The notes under the pieces are model-generated. The model searched no databases. It was given only the letters and a program-made list of their open reading frames with translations, and had not been told where the DNA came from. From positions 82,723,221 through 82,787,220 of the forward strand of contig CM059973.1 in NCBI GenBank assembly GCA_030490835.1: 64,000 nucleotides of DNA, written 5' to 3'. The stretch comes from Annona cherimola. Lineage: Eukaryota > Streptophyta > Magnoliopsida > Magnoliales > Annonaceae. Shown piece by piece: positions 1-12,121 of this stretch (position 1 is its first letter; each line of letters starts with the position of its first letter). Made by a program: the position numbers and the translations under genes.

Positions 1-295
1 ACTCCTTAATTTCTTTTTTAAAAATTTTTCGAAATCCAAGTGACCTATCAAATTTTCCTATGTGAATATTTGCATGATGTAAATAATCATTTTATTACAT
101 ATCTCATCCGCATCAAGTGCAAGTGCAAGTGCACAAGTTTCCTTACATATTTTTCTGATATTATAAATTATAAAAATTTTCAACCAAGTTAATTCATCTA
201 AATAAATAGTTTTAAGCAAAATGTATGGTTTGGATTTTGAAAAACCCTGGGGAGATAAATTGTATCCTGTTTTACAGAAGAAAAGTTAATATTTA

Positions 296-588
296 GTATA
301 TGTTTGGAAAGTAGTAGAACTTTTGAATAAAAAAAATTTTGTGTAAAAATTTTTTTGATTGGAGAAAATGATATAATACAATTGGGGTAATGATAAAGAA
401 TAAAAGGCATAAACTTAAAATAGAAACGTTAGTTGTATGGACAGTCGTGTAAAAATAATTGAAAAGCAGAATAAGCTGTGTGAGAATATAAAAAATAATA
501 ATTAAAAATTAAGATAATCGTGGAGAATAAAAAGTTTTTAAATTAAATAGTTTTAGATGAAAAATTTTACAGTAAAATAAACACACCC
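296..588 (-). mobile_element. Tourist-like MITE (GGGTGTGTTTG family), degenerate
   Basis: The right terminus reads as the family end (ACACACCC) and is followed by TTA. The left terminus GTATATGTTTGG is preceded by TTA, so a 3-bp TTA target duplication is present. The purine-rich interior matches the other copies of the family in this window, read in reverse. It is non-coding. TTA duplications and this kind of terminus are typical of PIF/Harbinger (Tourist) MITEs. Confidence 0.6.
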
Positions 589-591
589 TTA

Positions 592-1351
592 TTAACTTCA
601 TTAGAAAAAGAAATCATTAATAACTTCATGGGAAAAAGAAACATTTGTCGTGAAATTCTTACCTGTAATCTCTAATCGACACATAAGTTTCCATATAAGT
701 GCGGTAAGCAGCATGCACATTTTCAACACTGGAGGCATTTATTTTTAAGTCTTTTCTACATAAAAATATTAATAAAAATGAAGATCGTACGAAAAAATTT
801 CTAAATCCTGAATATTGAATATTTCATTAATTTCCTGCTCGTGCTATATCTTATACAAGATCGCAGAAGCAAATTTGCAATATCACGTCCTAAAGAATCA
901 AAAATAAAAAATTATATACTCTATAATATAGATTTTAACCTTGTATTGGTCAGAAATCTTATTATTTACCTCTTAGCTAAAGCTTAAATTAATTGGCAAC
1001 TATAAATCCCGTCTCTCTGTATTGATATTTAATAGAAATCAGTATATCCTGATTATGTGGTGCATATTATAAAAAGGAAATGCTCGTGTGACATTCTGAT
1101 AGTTAACTTCTGTTCTCATTGCATCCACTAGGAACCAAGAAGGGAGGCTTAATGTCTTGAAGCAACAATCAGAATAGATAAGATTCATGGCAAAATTATA
1201 AGCCATTAATTGAAGGAGCACCAAAGTACCAATGAGTTTCAGTAATGACACAATTTTGACCATTGCGCTGCGACGAAAATGACTACCCACGCAGCATATA
1301 CAAATTAACTTTAAGAAAAAAAACAATCCCCACAACTATTACTATACAAAG
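592..1351. other. AT-rich spacer, no gene seen
   Basis: This stretch lies beyond the 3' end of the MYB gene. A 98-codon open frame on the minus strand (1039-1335) has no recognisable domain and lies in low-complexity sequence. I see no supported gene, RNA or terminal repeat here. Confidence 0.5.
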
Positions 1352-1363
1352 TAGTGCACATCA

Positions 1364-1600
1364 GGCCATGACGGCGTAAACCTGGCTGCCTCAATGGGTA
1401 TGGGTCGCAGGTTCGAAAACGCCAGCGTGATATGTGGCGATTTTAGAGTCCCCCCGACTATGTGAGGGTTTCGTACAAAAATTTCCCCTAGCACAGGAGT
1501 TTGTAAAAAATATTCCCTCCATGTTGTGAGGGTTATACATGTACTAGATTGTAATATCAATTGCTACATTGTATAAATCTCAATAAAAAATAAAAAAAAA
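1364..1600 (+). mobile_element. tRNA-derived SINE with 12-bp target duplication
   Basis: The element is flanked by perfect 12-bp direct repeats, TAGTGCACATCA at 1352-1363 and 1601-1612. Its 5' part carries a Pol III B-box-like motif, GGTTCGAAAAC, near 1411, and it ends in an A-rich tail (1581-1600). This is the standard architecture of a plant SINE inserted by target-primed reverse transcription. The 3' half shares wording with fragments at 60.8 and 61.3 kb, which suggests a family resident in this genome. It has no coding capacity. Confidence 0.8.
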
Positions 1601-1698
1601 TAGTGCACATCATGAAAATCCTCGAAAGCTTGTTTCTTACAGTCAGATCTGTTTTGCACACCACAGCTACACACGTGTGTGGTTGCATATACCCACAT

Positions 1699-2176
1699 TT
1701 AACAAATCAGTATCAGAAAGATCCTATTCAGAGGCCGCCTCCTCCAAAGTAACGACGGCATAAATAAAAAATCGAATGACACTGAATCATGGCCAGTTAC
1801 AGCCAGCTTATAGCTCTCGAATAAATTCACAAAATCCTGAGACCAAGCCTTCTCACAGGGATTGCTCTGCATGTTAGCCTGTCGGTTCAAGTAAATGACA
1901 AAAACTGAAAATTCTCCATGCATTTCTAAGGAACCTAAAAGAACATTTCCAAAATCTTCCATTTCTCCATGGATGATCATGTTTCCCCCATCCATTGCTG
2001 GCTCAATGATGTCCCTGCCCTCCGCTGAACTGCCACAGCCAGAACACTGCCTTTCTTCAGCTAAGGTTTCTCTAGAGCACCACAGCATGCAATCAAAATC
2101 TGGAGTAGTTTGAACATCTTCTGAGCTATTCAGCAAGACTGCTGCTGGTGGCATCCACCACATCCGAAACTGAAAG
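1699..2176 (-). CDS. possible alternative last exon of the MYB4R gene
   Basis: An open frame of about 158 codons lies just downstream of the TAA at 2243-2245 that ends the MYB gene. The last codons before that stop read TTT GGG TAA, and the GT inside GGGTAA is a possible donor (exon end 2247). A CTAG acceptor at 2177-2178 would restore phase exactly and give a 1089-aa product instead of 931 aa. The intron would be only about 70 bp. The added peptide has no domain I recognise, so it could equally be 3' UTR with an accidentally open frame. It ends at a stop at 1699. Confidence 0.35.
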
Positions 2177-2242
2177 CTAGGTATGAGAATCCCTGTCAGG
2201 TATTATCTTCGAAACTTCTGTGTTCCTCTTCCTAGCAGGAAG

Positions 2243-5200
2243 TTACCCAAATTTGTGGTTTTGACATTTGTCTCCACGCTTCTTCAATTGCTTACTGACA
2301 AAAGACGCTAGTGTTTCGTCGTCACTGTTCAAGTCATCGAATGTCCCTTCTGGAAGGGCTTTATGTTCACATCTCCATTCTCTAGATGGCCACTCTTTAT
2401 TCCTATCTTCTACTTTCCAAACTTTAGATTTATCTGAGACGGCTACTTTCCCATTGGCATATGACCCACAACCAAAAACTATGTCATAATGGTCAGGAGG
2501 ATTCATGGGTTCCTTCTGGCAGGCTTTACGTTTAGACCTTTTTTTGGACGGATGGTCCTGAGATGCATCTTCAACCGTCTCGCTGAAATAACTTCCTTCC
2601 AATGAGGCATCACCACTTTGTCCCATCTCCAACAGCAAATGCTTAGAATGTTGTTGATCTCCATGGCCTTCCGGTGTGTCAATGGATCCATCACAGTCAG
2701 TTGCTAACTTAGGCCTGCTTTGCTGCTTCTTCTTCTGCTTAGTAGTAGTATCGTGAAGAGTTTTGACATCATTATGTTCTGATGTTCTCAGTGATCTACA
2801 AGGATGTGCTTGAGCTTCAGTCCTAGCTGGTCTTTTCCTCTTCCCCTCCTTTGTAACTTCAGTTTCCTTAGACCTTGCTGCTTTCCTCTCAGACACTTTG
2901 GTGTTAATTGGTTGAGGATCGTCACTGCATATCAAATTAATTACTCATCAAAAAGGTCAACAATATCAAAGACAGATACATGTTGGTCTGCAATATGCAT
3001 ACCTTGTATTCAACTTTCTTTTTCTACCATTATTCATCGTTCTTTTTCCACTATTATCCTCACCACCCTCAGAAATAGGGTCCGTCTTCAATGCAAAGGT
3101 TGATACAAAGTCACTGGGACTAAGAGTGGGCCTCTGCTCCTCGCGATCAACAAAGTTGGATATAAGAGCAACTTTCTGTACCCTCCTCTCTGCTTGGAGC
3201 AATGGCACTTCATGAGGAAACAAAGCTTTCCATCTCCTACACATTCAAATGGGAAATCATCACCAGTAGTCCACAGACAAGTTAGGCTAGGTTGTATTTA
3301 ATGTTCAAGACAATCAAGTGACTATAAATTTGTGTTGATATTCTATACTCTGGGTTCAACTAAATTAATTCAGTAAAGGACATAAATGATATCAAAAAGA
3401 TAGGCAATATTAATGGAATACATTCCACCAAGGTGAATTAGAGCCCAAATCAAGCCATTCCCCTAATTCAACTCGGTGGAATGGGTTCCTTCAAATCATA
3501 ACCTGAATGGGTTCCACCATTGTTTACATTTGCATTTGCATCAGTTACCCAAACGCAATACAACACGACCTTGACCCTCAATTCCAACAGGGAATGCAGC
3601 AATATAGTACCCATGAAAGAAAGAATAAAATTGGAAAACCATACCTTCTACACTGATTATCTGTACGTGGAGGCACCATTGCTGCAATCTTGGACCAGCT
3701 ATATCCATGCTCAGCAATCGATATTTTCAACTTAGAGTCCTCCTCTTCGGTCCATGGTTCCAGATTTAAAGACGGATCAAGAGTGTTGACCCACCTGTCA
3801 CCAAATTCGAGACTCTCAAACTTAATCAAATAAAGAGCTCAGTATTTCAACAAACAGCAATATGAAACCTCATCATTTTTTCTGCATTATTTTCTACCAT
3901 TTTAGCACTATAATCTTTTTATGGATACAAGAACAGCAGAAGGGATTAGTGCAGCAGAAGACAAACCGGTGACAGGTTTATGGTTTTAAGCAATTGAAAG
4001 ATTAGTTTCGGAAATAATACCTCTCTCTGCATTGAACCTGGGTTCGCCCAGGGACAAATTGTGCAATTTTCTTCCAAGTTTTCTGTCCAAAAAGCATTAC
4101 AGCTATTTTCAAGCGCTTGTCTTCATCTGGTGTCCACCTTCCCACCCTTTTCCTCGAAGGATGGAGTGTCTTCAGCCATCTGCTTGAACCAGTTGTCAAA
4201 CAATGGTGAGAGAAAATAAAATCACTGATAGTTACAGATGGTTAAATGTCGAATCAACATAAACAGAAAATAAAAATGAGCTTCTACTATTGTTTACCAT
4301 GAAAGAACTTTTGCCAAAAAAATATACCCTGAATTTTTATTTTTATTTTTATTTTTAATTAAAGACCCCTGGCACTGTTGAACCATTAATCTTACCAGTA
4401 GGTAGCCACTTTTAATTACTAATCAAGCTAAATAAGCCATTTGATAACTTGTGCCCATCCATTTAAAGCATAGAGGCGCAAAATTAAAAGCCTAGCAGTA
4501 ATAGAATTAGAGAGAACATGTATGGTTTAAGACCAGAAGAGATGCACTCATCCTGGAAGTTGAATATAACATTTGGTGACCAAATTCATTTATTAGATAC
4601 CAGAAGCACTGTGCAAGATCCACATCACATACAATCACTACCCTTCTTGTGCCTGGAGGAGTAATCGGTGATAACCGATGCCATGATGCATTGGGCATTA
4701 GTTATTTATAATGCATCGAAAACGTCAGAAACCCCAAAAATGCATCACAAGTCACCAACATGCTGACATATTCAGCATCCTTGTAATCTTCTATTCAGAA
4801 GCATAACCTTTGCTGAAGAGAAATATGGCCTCCAAATCTGAACAGACACCTTTTCTAACATGTCAACTCAAAGTCTTTGTCAATTGTGACACATGGCCAG
4901 ACTACTTGAACCTATGTTCTATTATCTTAATAATGACCGGCACTGTTGTTGAATTCAGCAAACAGTTATGACTTTTCATAAGTTATCTAAATGGAGAGAA
5001 TTGTCCATCAGAATGCAACCCACCTATTAGAACACTGAGGACCAGTCCGGCCTCCTAGAAAAGACGCAACTCTCTGCCAATCATTCTCTCCAACAATTTC
5101 TACAACTGCACGAAGCTGAACATCCTCTTCTTCTGTCCAGTCTCTCTTCAGAATAAATGCATTTAGACTTCTCTGATATCTAGCCAAGCACTGACAAGGG

Positions 5201-8200
5201 GTTCTGTTTGTGCCCAGCAAAGCTGCAATTTCGATCCAGTTATACATTCCTCGGTTCTGACAAAGAAACAGGAGATTCTTGTCCTCAAGTTTATCCCATG
5301 GATTGTGATTAATCATAGGATCTTCAATGTTCAACCACCTGCAAAATAGGACAAAAAGCAAAGGGAAAAAAATCACTATATGCCTCAAGAATGATTCCAA
5401 TCAAAAGCATCCTGTAGGTCAAATATAAACACACTCAATATGCTCCTGAAAACATTCAGGAAAGGATAAAAGAACAGAATTTGGCAATAGAAAATTTTAA
5501 TCTTGTGCTTGTGCAAGAGAAACAGGACACGAAAAGTGATAAAATACTCTGATTCTTCTTTCTGTTTAAGCTACAATGATGCATGAACTTGCTGACTTTC
5601 AAAGACAGGCTTAGTTTTCAACAATTCTTGGAAATTGAGATGGCAGAAAGTAAGAAATATCCATTCATCCATCAGGCATTCAGGCCATGCTTTGGACAAA
5701 CCATGCAGACTGGAGGGGCAAATTCAAAAATTTTAGTGATATTTTGAATGTAATGCCATCTACCTGCCAGATTTTTACAGCCGCCCATTTTAGATCCTTA
5801 AAAGTCCTCCAATCAATAGCACGATAACCAAAACATTATGCAGAGATGCCATATTGATGATACCTCCACTTCAGACTTTACAGTTAACCCGAGTTAGGTA
5901 ATAAATGAACAACCGCAGAAATAATAATGAATGACGCTGAATGCCATAGGCCCATAAGTCACACCTCAGTAGGCAACAGATGGTTGCTCTGTAAGATTAA
6001 ACATTTTCTTCAAGCATGGTATCAATCCTAAACACCAAATGAATAATGCAGTACAGATAATGGGACGCGATCCAATAATCATAATAATAACAACAGCTAA
6101 AAATAAAGGAAATGAATGCATAAATGAAACTGAGGGAAAATGTGCATAAAAAGGATATAAATTCCTATAAAATGTTAGGATCAAAAACCTCTTAGATTCA
6201 AGATCCAGCAAAAAGTCAAAAAATATTTCAGAACCAAAGAATGTGACAACATTCAAAAATAAATAGTTACCTTGCCTGACATTCTGCACCTGAACGCCCC
6301 ATGACGTACATGGATGCCAGCCGCTCCCAATCAACATGTGGTAGGAAAGATCTCATCTTTTCAGGTGTGATTCCAAGACTATTAATTGATGCAATGACCC
6401 TATCCACATTTGAAACTCCAGAAGAGTCATCTCCACTGTCAAGGTTAAAATATTAGCAGACATCAGCTTAGAGAACATGGAAATTTACAACCCCCCACCC
6501 CCCGAACCTCTTTCAAAAAAAAAAAGGAAGAAAAGAAGAAGAAGAAGGCTGATAAGGCCAAAAAAACCTATAATTTTCTATCGACTTCTGCAGCAGCATT
6601 TCTTGAAATTGTTGTTTTATTCCCTTTGCCAGCTTCTCCCTCTCAACCTTTGACCAAGGTTGTCTCCTAAGAGAAACTGGGAATTTCTCCAATACTGCCC
6701 TATAGTTGGCAACATGAGAATTTTCTTCTAGTCCAAAATACATGGGCCTAACTTTCTTAGCAGCCTGTCAACACAAATGGCAAATCAAAAAACATGTATT
6801 AGGCAAGAATGATGACCAGAGGAGCAACTACACTTCTAGAATGATGACATCACAAGCCTAACGTGATCGATTCTATCACAACTGCATTGATGTGTTGTAC
6901 AAAGCATCTGATCTTAAGGTCACGATCCACGTGCAAGCCCAACTGCACTAATCTTAGAAGAGTGCTTCAGAACTGTACAGCAAGCTATTCATGCATGGAC
7001 CTTAAGGAATGCCAGAGGTAACATCGAACAACCATGCTATGTGCTAGTTTAGATGCAAATTAATGAACCATCCAGGTTACCTAATACCAGAATTTAATGT
7101 AGCAGTTTATGACAAAAGACGCTGTGAATTGTGCAATTTCCCAACTTAGAAGAAACCCATCTTTAGAAATGTTTCGATTAAACCGTTTGTTACCAAGAAA
7201 TCATCATTTATTGAAATATGCCTAGACATGGATAACACATCCATGAGATACAGGCTAAACCTACATATGACACCATTACCAAATCATTTATCCGGCAAGA
7301 CAAACGGTGTACTCTCATTGGACAATCTTAGTTACCCCATCAGCGGACACAAGTATACAGATATAGGAAAGAAAAAACATGGGACACAAATAATAGTTAA
7401 TTAATTTTCTTGGTAAATTTATTAACAGCAGTAAGTTCCTCCATAAGTTTATGTAATACCTGGAAGTTGTGGACAAGATCAGTTCATATAATTTCAAAGC
7501 ACGTAATGTGTATCAAAAGAACTGAAATTGACAAGGTCACTTCAATATGTAAATACAATAGACGGGGAAAAAGCTATGTTCCCACGGTATTATGTTGCAA
7601 CACATGGAAAGGAACTTTGAAACAATTTCATAAGAAAGCATTACCCTTGAGACCTTAGAAGCCCTGTTAGCCCTGACTTTTGGAAGTGCAATTAACTCAA
7701 TACGAGGATCTTTTGGTTGGCTTAAAATTTTCCCTGCTTTTTTTTTGCAGGCAGCTTGGAAGTCCAAAAGATGTTTGAAACGCCTCCTCAGTTCTTTGTT
7801 TTCTTCGATTCTTGCCTCCATATGTATGAGCTTACTTCTTACAAGTTTCTGACATGACCTATTCTTCTTGAGGGCAGTAATGAAAAATTGTGCAGAAGCT
7901 GGGAGGCAGGTGTTTCTGAATGGAATGGAAGTGCCATCTTCAGGTGGGTGCTTTTCAGTGACACCAGTAGACTGACTGCCATCACTTCTGTTACAAAAAT
8001 ATTGTAAATGCTGAGAATTGGCATGAGCATCATCTGAATCTGGAAAGCCTTCACCCAATGCCTCACCATTATTTTTGTTTCCAATCAACGTGTTGAAAGC
8101 GATCTCCCCAGCTGTTATTCCCACAATCTGCAAAGGCTTCTCACTTATCTTTTTCACAGCATCTACATAGGGATGTAACAGGTAAGATATATGACAGCAA

Positions 8201-10086
8201 ATAGAAGAAAATCAGAAGATGTTATGCTACCTAATTAGGAATTTGAGTGATCACACATAGAATGGAACTTTGTTAGTGTATTGCAAAAAGCCATCCCCCA
8301 TCCCCCCCCCCCCCAAAATAAATAAATAAATAAATAAAATAGAAGGGACAGCCTTCATAAGAATAAAAAATTAAGTAAATCGTTTTTCCAATTCCAAAGG
8401 TGAATAAATTAATAATGGCAGAAGGAAGAGGCAGAATTAAACTTAAAAGAATTCCAAAAAAATTCAACGCTGACAAAAGGCATCTGATAAAATCAAGATG
8501 AATGAAGATCTCGGTTCCCTGGACCTCAAATGAGGACATGCTGAATCTGTCTACAGTTGCAAACACACAAGGGAAATAAAGATATATGCTCAACCAAAAT
8601 AACCAAAACACAGTATTACTAAAACCACTAGGTTCCATCAAAAATAAATAAATAAATAAAACACTTTGAAGATGTTACTCTTGCCTAAAAACTGATCTCC
8701 AAATCCCCATTTCAAAGAGTCGAAATTAATCCTCTGGAACTTGAGCCACCCAATATCCATTTCGCATATTAATTTTACATCGAATAGCAGTGAACCTTGA
8801 TTGCACTTTTGTAAAATTACACATTGTGACATTTCAACAAAAGAAAATAAAAGCTATCATTCATTTCAAAATTTGCTCAGTGCCCCTGGCATTGATGATG
8901 ATGGACCATTAAAGCAACCTATTTCCATTACCAAATGACAATGGCCAAGCAGTTTGTTTAACCAAGATGCATGTATAAAAAAGGAAATAAATATAGTTAT
9001 GACTGAAAAGGGCCATCACCAACTTAACAGGATAACAATAATATAATTTCAATGACTCACTAGTCTTCTTCATTGGTCAAAACTAGAAGGCAAAATTTCA
9101 AGCCAGGTTGTTAAATGCGTAACTTGCAATATTTCCCCCTGGCAAAGATAGCTAAAAGGAAGAACTGAGGACAACAACAGCTGCTGAGAACTAATGAAGC
9201 ATACAGGGAACTAATGGAATTCACCATCCAGTCCATATGGGTGGTGGAACAGAATTCATATAGGATTGGAAGTTTGCACGATAACAGCAAAAGGAATAAC
9301 CAAAGCTTCCATGACAGATCCCAATCAGTTTCAGAAATACCACAACCCAAAAATTTCTACATAGCATGGTCTAACATTCTTAACTGTGAATAATCAGATG
9401 GGCTAAAGAACACAGTAGCAGCTCAATTTTGAAGATAAGTAATGGGAGTTGAACCCTGGGTAACGCATGCATGCTCGTCTCTAACAGCTCCACCAACTAG
9501 TGTAATATATAACACGCCTTTTCTTCGGCACATGAGAAGAAGATCGCCAATCAAAATGATGATAAACAATCAACAATCAACAAAAACATCAAAGTGCCAT
9601 CAATGCAATTCTTGGAAATTAGAATTCTTTTCCTCGTATTACGGCAGAAACATCGGATAATTCTCAATTCAAAGCACCGAACAGGAACAGTGCAAAAAAG
9701 TACAGCTTACCGGCATCGTACCGAACAAACCGCTTCTGTATCGCACGCAGAGTCTCGAAATCATCCTCGTCGTCAGACTCCAACGATGTCCCCGTTCTCC
9801 GAGATTTCAGCCCATTGATTGAGACTGAGGGGAGGTAGAATCTCTGCTGTATGCTCCGAACCAATTCAAGATCGTCGTCGGCGTCGCTGCCGCTGTCAGC
9901 GTTAGGCCCGCAAGCGGCAGCGGAGGGGGTAGAAGGAGGTTGGATGGCGTCCGGATTCGCGCCGGTGAGCATACAGGCGCGCTTAAGGGCTTCCATATCT
10001 TCGTCGAAAGAATCGTCGAAACCCAGGTCTTCGTCTGAAGTGTCGTCGTCTCCGTCTAAGGCGTCCATCCGAGGAAACGACTCCAT
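2243..10086 (-). CDS. MYB4R1: four-repeat MYB protein, SNAPC4-like (snRNA-activating complex subunit)
   Basis: Nine exons, in transcription order: 10086-9711, 8162-7645, 6764-6568, 6435-6271, 5338-5024, 4179-4021, 3794-3645, 3236-3003, 2924-2243. All junctions are GT/AG and in phase; the product is 931 aa. ATG 10086 opens an acidic N-terminus with a FDDSFDEDMEALKRACMLTG motif (residues about 26-45). After a half MYB repeat (about 400-420) come four MYB repeats starting near residues 432, 485, 538 and 590, with W-rich helices such as WTEEED and WTPDED. The C-terminal third is basic (KKRSKRK stretches). In animals SNAPC4 binds the proximal element of snRNA promoters within SNAPc; plant 4R-MYB proteins are the counterparts. 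It acts in the nucleus. The gene looks intact. Family identity is strong; the exact C-terminus is open because of a possible extra exon at 1699-2176. Confidence 0.9.
9445..9499 (-). mobile_element. tRNA-like SINE head in intron 1 of the MYB gene
   Basis: On the minus strand an A-box-like motif, TAGTTGGTGGAGC (9499-9487), is followed about 30 nt later by a B-box-like GGTTCAACTCC (9455-9445). That is the order and spacing expected in a tRNA-derived SINE. I could not find a clear target duplication or A-tail, so only the promoter-like head is annotated. It lies in the sense orientation of the host gene. Confidence 0.4.
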
Positions 10087-10324
10087 TGCACAAAGATTCA
10101 GATGCGACGGAACCAAATTTGGAAATCGGCAGTAGGGCTTCGCAAGGGTTTTTTGGGGATAATCGAAATAAAAACAGGAGAAAGGGTTTTCCTGCGCTCC
10201 GTTTTGAACCCAAGCTCAGGACCAAGGAAAGAGGCCAGGGTACAGGCGGGATAAGCGAAGCGATGGTCTATGTAAGAAAAAGGGCGATGGCCTGGAAATC
10301 GTATGCCCGCCTTCCCTTCCGCGA

Positions 10325-10330
10325 CACGTG
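10325..10330. promoter_or_regulatory. G-box (CACGTG) upstream of the MYB4R gene
   Basis: CACGTG in the context ACACGTGGC lies about 240 bp upstream of the MYB start codon. ACGTGGC is the core bound by plant bZIP/bHLH factors and resembles an ABRE. The region 10087-10400 is clearly more GC-rich than the spacer beyond and probably holds the 5' UTR and promoter. A functional role is inferred only. Confidence 0.4.
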
Positions 10331-10599
10331 GCGACGATCCAATCGTGGACATGAAGCATGTTCCAAACCATAGGATATTGCTGGATTGAATCTGCATTAT
10401 CATTTCCGAGAAAATTTCTCAATTAGTTTTTAAATTTTCAATACAACTTTACCTATTTCTTATCTAACTTTACTCATCCTCAGCCTATATCATCACATTT
10501 TCTTTCAATTACAAATATGAATATATATGGTTTAGGACAGGAAGCTTGCGAGTAAACTCCTCTAGAGGGGAGGGAATGTTGGATTTATTTAGTTCAATA

Positions 10600-11765
10600 T
10601 AAAATTTTTCAAATTGGCGTGTATTTTCTGTAATTATTATATTTTTTTAATCATTTGTTTACATTTTTCTATATAAATATTATATTTTTTAATTATTTTT
10701 ACATAACTAACTTATTTATTTTAATTTTTTATTTACTTCTTATTATTATTTCTATCAAATCACATTATTTTCTTCAAATTTAAAATTTTTTCATATTAAA
10801 GTTTTTTACTTCCCAGGTATATTAAAAACTTTTTACTCTCAACAACTAACTTCGTTTTAAATTTTTTCTTCACATTTTCCTACACAACTATCATATTTTC
10901 AATTGTTTTTACAAACTTCCCATGCAATTAACCTGACTATTTCAGCATTATTCTCTTTACCCCTCGTTGTTATCCTTATTAAATTACATTATTCATCTAA
11001 TTTCAAAAACTTTTATGTCTGTAAATTTTTACTGTACCTGGCAATAGATGAAATTTTAAAATGTGAATGGTTTGATATAAAGTTTTTCAATTAAATAAAA
11101 TTATGTGATATAATAAAGATAATAATATCAAATAAAGAATATAAAGTTAAGATAGTTGAATAGTAGTTGCATAGTCATATATGATAAATATAAATTTTTT
11201 CAAATTAGCTTGTATTTTTTGTAATTATCATATTTTTAAATCATTTGTTCAATATAAATATTATATTTTTAATTATTTTTACATAAATAACTTATTTATT
11301 TTATTTTTTTATTTACCGATTATTATTATTTCTATTACATCACATTATTTTCTTTAAATTTAAAATTTTTTCATATAAAAGTTTTTTGCTTCCTAAGTAT
11401 ATTAAAAACTTTTTATTCTATACAACTAACTTATTTTTAAATTTTTTCTTCACATTTTTCTACATAACTATCATACTTTTCAATTAGTTTTATGAACTTC
11501 TCATACAATTAACTTGACTATTTCAACATTATTGTCTTTACTCCTCATTGTTATCTTTATTATATTGCATTATTCATCTAATTTCAATAACTTTTATGTC
11601 AATCAATTTTTACTATGCTTTGCAATAGATGAAATTTAAAAATGTGAATGGTTTGATATAAAGTTTTTCAATTGAAGAAAATTATGTGATATAATAAAAA
11701 AAATAATATGAAATAAAGAATATAAAGTTAAGATAGTTGAATAGTAGTTGCTTAGTCATATATAA
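10600..11765. repeat. tandem direct duplication, unit about 580 bp, AT-rich
   Basis: The segment near 10600-11180 recurs at about 11195-11765 with a constant offset of 580-581 bp. For example, ATTTTTTCTTCACATTTT starts at 10861 and 11441, and GCAATAGATGAAATTT at 11041 and 11622. Differences are scattered substitutions and small indels. The unit itself resembles concatenated, decayed MITEs of the GGGTGTGTTTG family. No coding capacity is evident. Confidence 0.8.
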
Positions 11766-11849
11766 AGACATGAAAAAAATAATCGAAAAATATAATATTC
11801 GTGTAAATTGAAAAGTTTTACAACATTGAACAAAAAAAAGTTTTTACAT

Positions 11850-12112
11850 TAGGATGCCTTTATTTTCTCCTAAAATTTTTCAATTGAAATTTGCTACTCT
11901 CTATAACTACCATACTTTTTAATTATTTATTCACGTATTTTTATACAATTAACTTATTTTTTAATATTTTTTATAATCGCTCGTACAACTAACTTATTAA
12001 TTTTAACTTTATTAATTTTACTCTTTATCATTATTCTTATTACATCACATTATTTCTTTCATTTAAAAAAATTTTCATTCAAAAATTTTATCATTTTTCA
12101 AACACGCATCCA
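11850..12112 (+). mobile_element. degenerate MITE of the GGGTGTGTTTG family
   Basis: The pyrimidine-rich interior follows the order seen in the full copies: AACTACCATACTTTTTAATT, then a TTTTACTCTTTATCATTA-like block, then CATTTTTCAAACACGCATCC. Both termini are eroded, and no target duplication could be fixed. Confidence 0.45.
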
Positions 12113-12121
12113 AATACACTC

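Noticed and set aside
4028..4055. tRNA-like B-box GGGTTCGCCCAGG
   Set aside because: It is part of MYB exon 6, in the segment coding for the third repeat; no A box or tRNA fold accompanies it.
10084..10116. Upstream start at 10116 for the MYB protein
   Set aside because: The codon there is TTG; the first ATG in this frame is at 10086.
9851..10135. 94-codon plus-strand frame opposite MYB exon 1
   Set aside because: It is the antisense of the Asp/Glu/Ser-rich exon 1, whose codon bias creates an open antisense frame.
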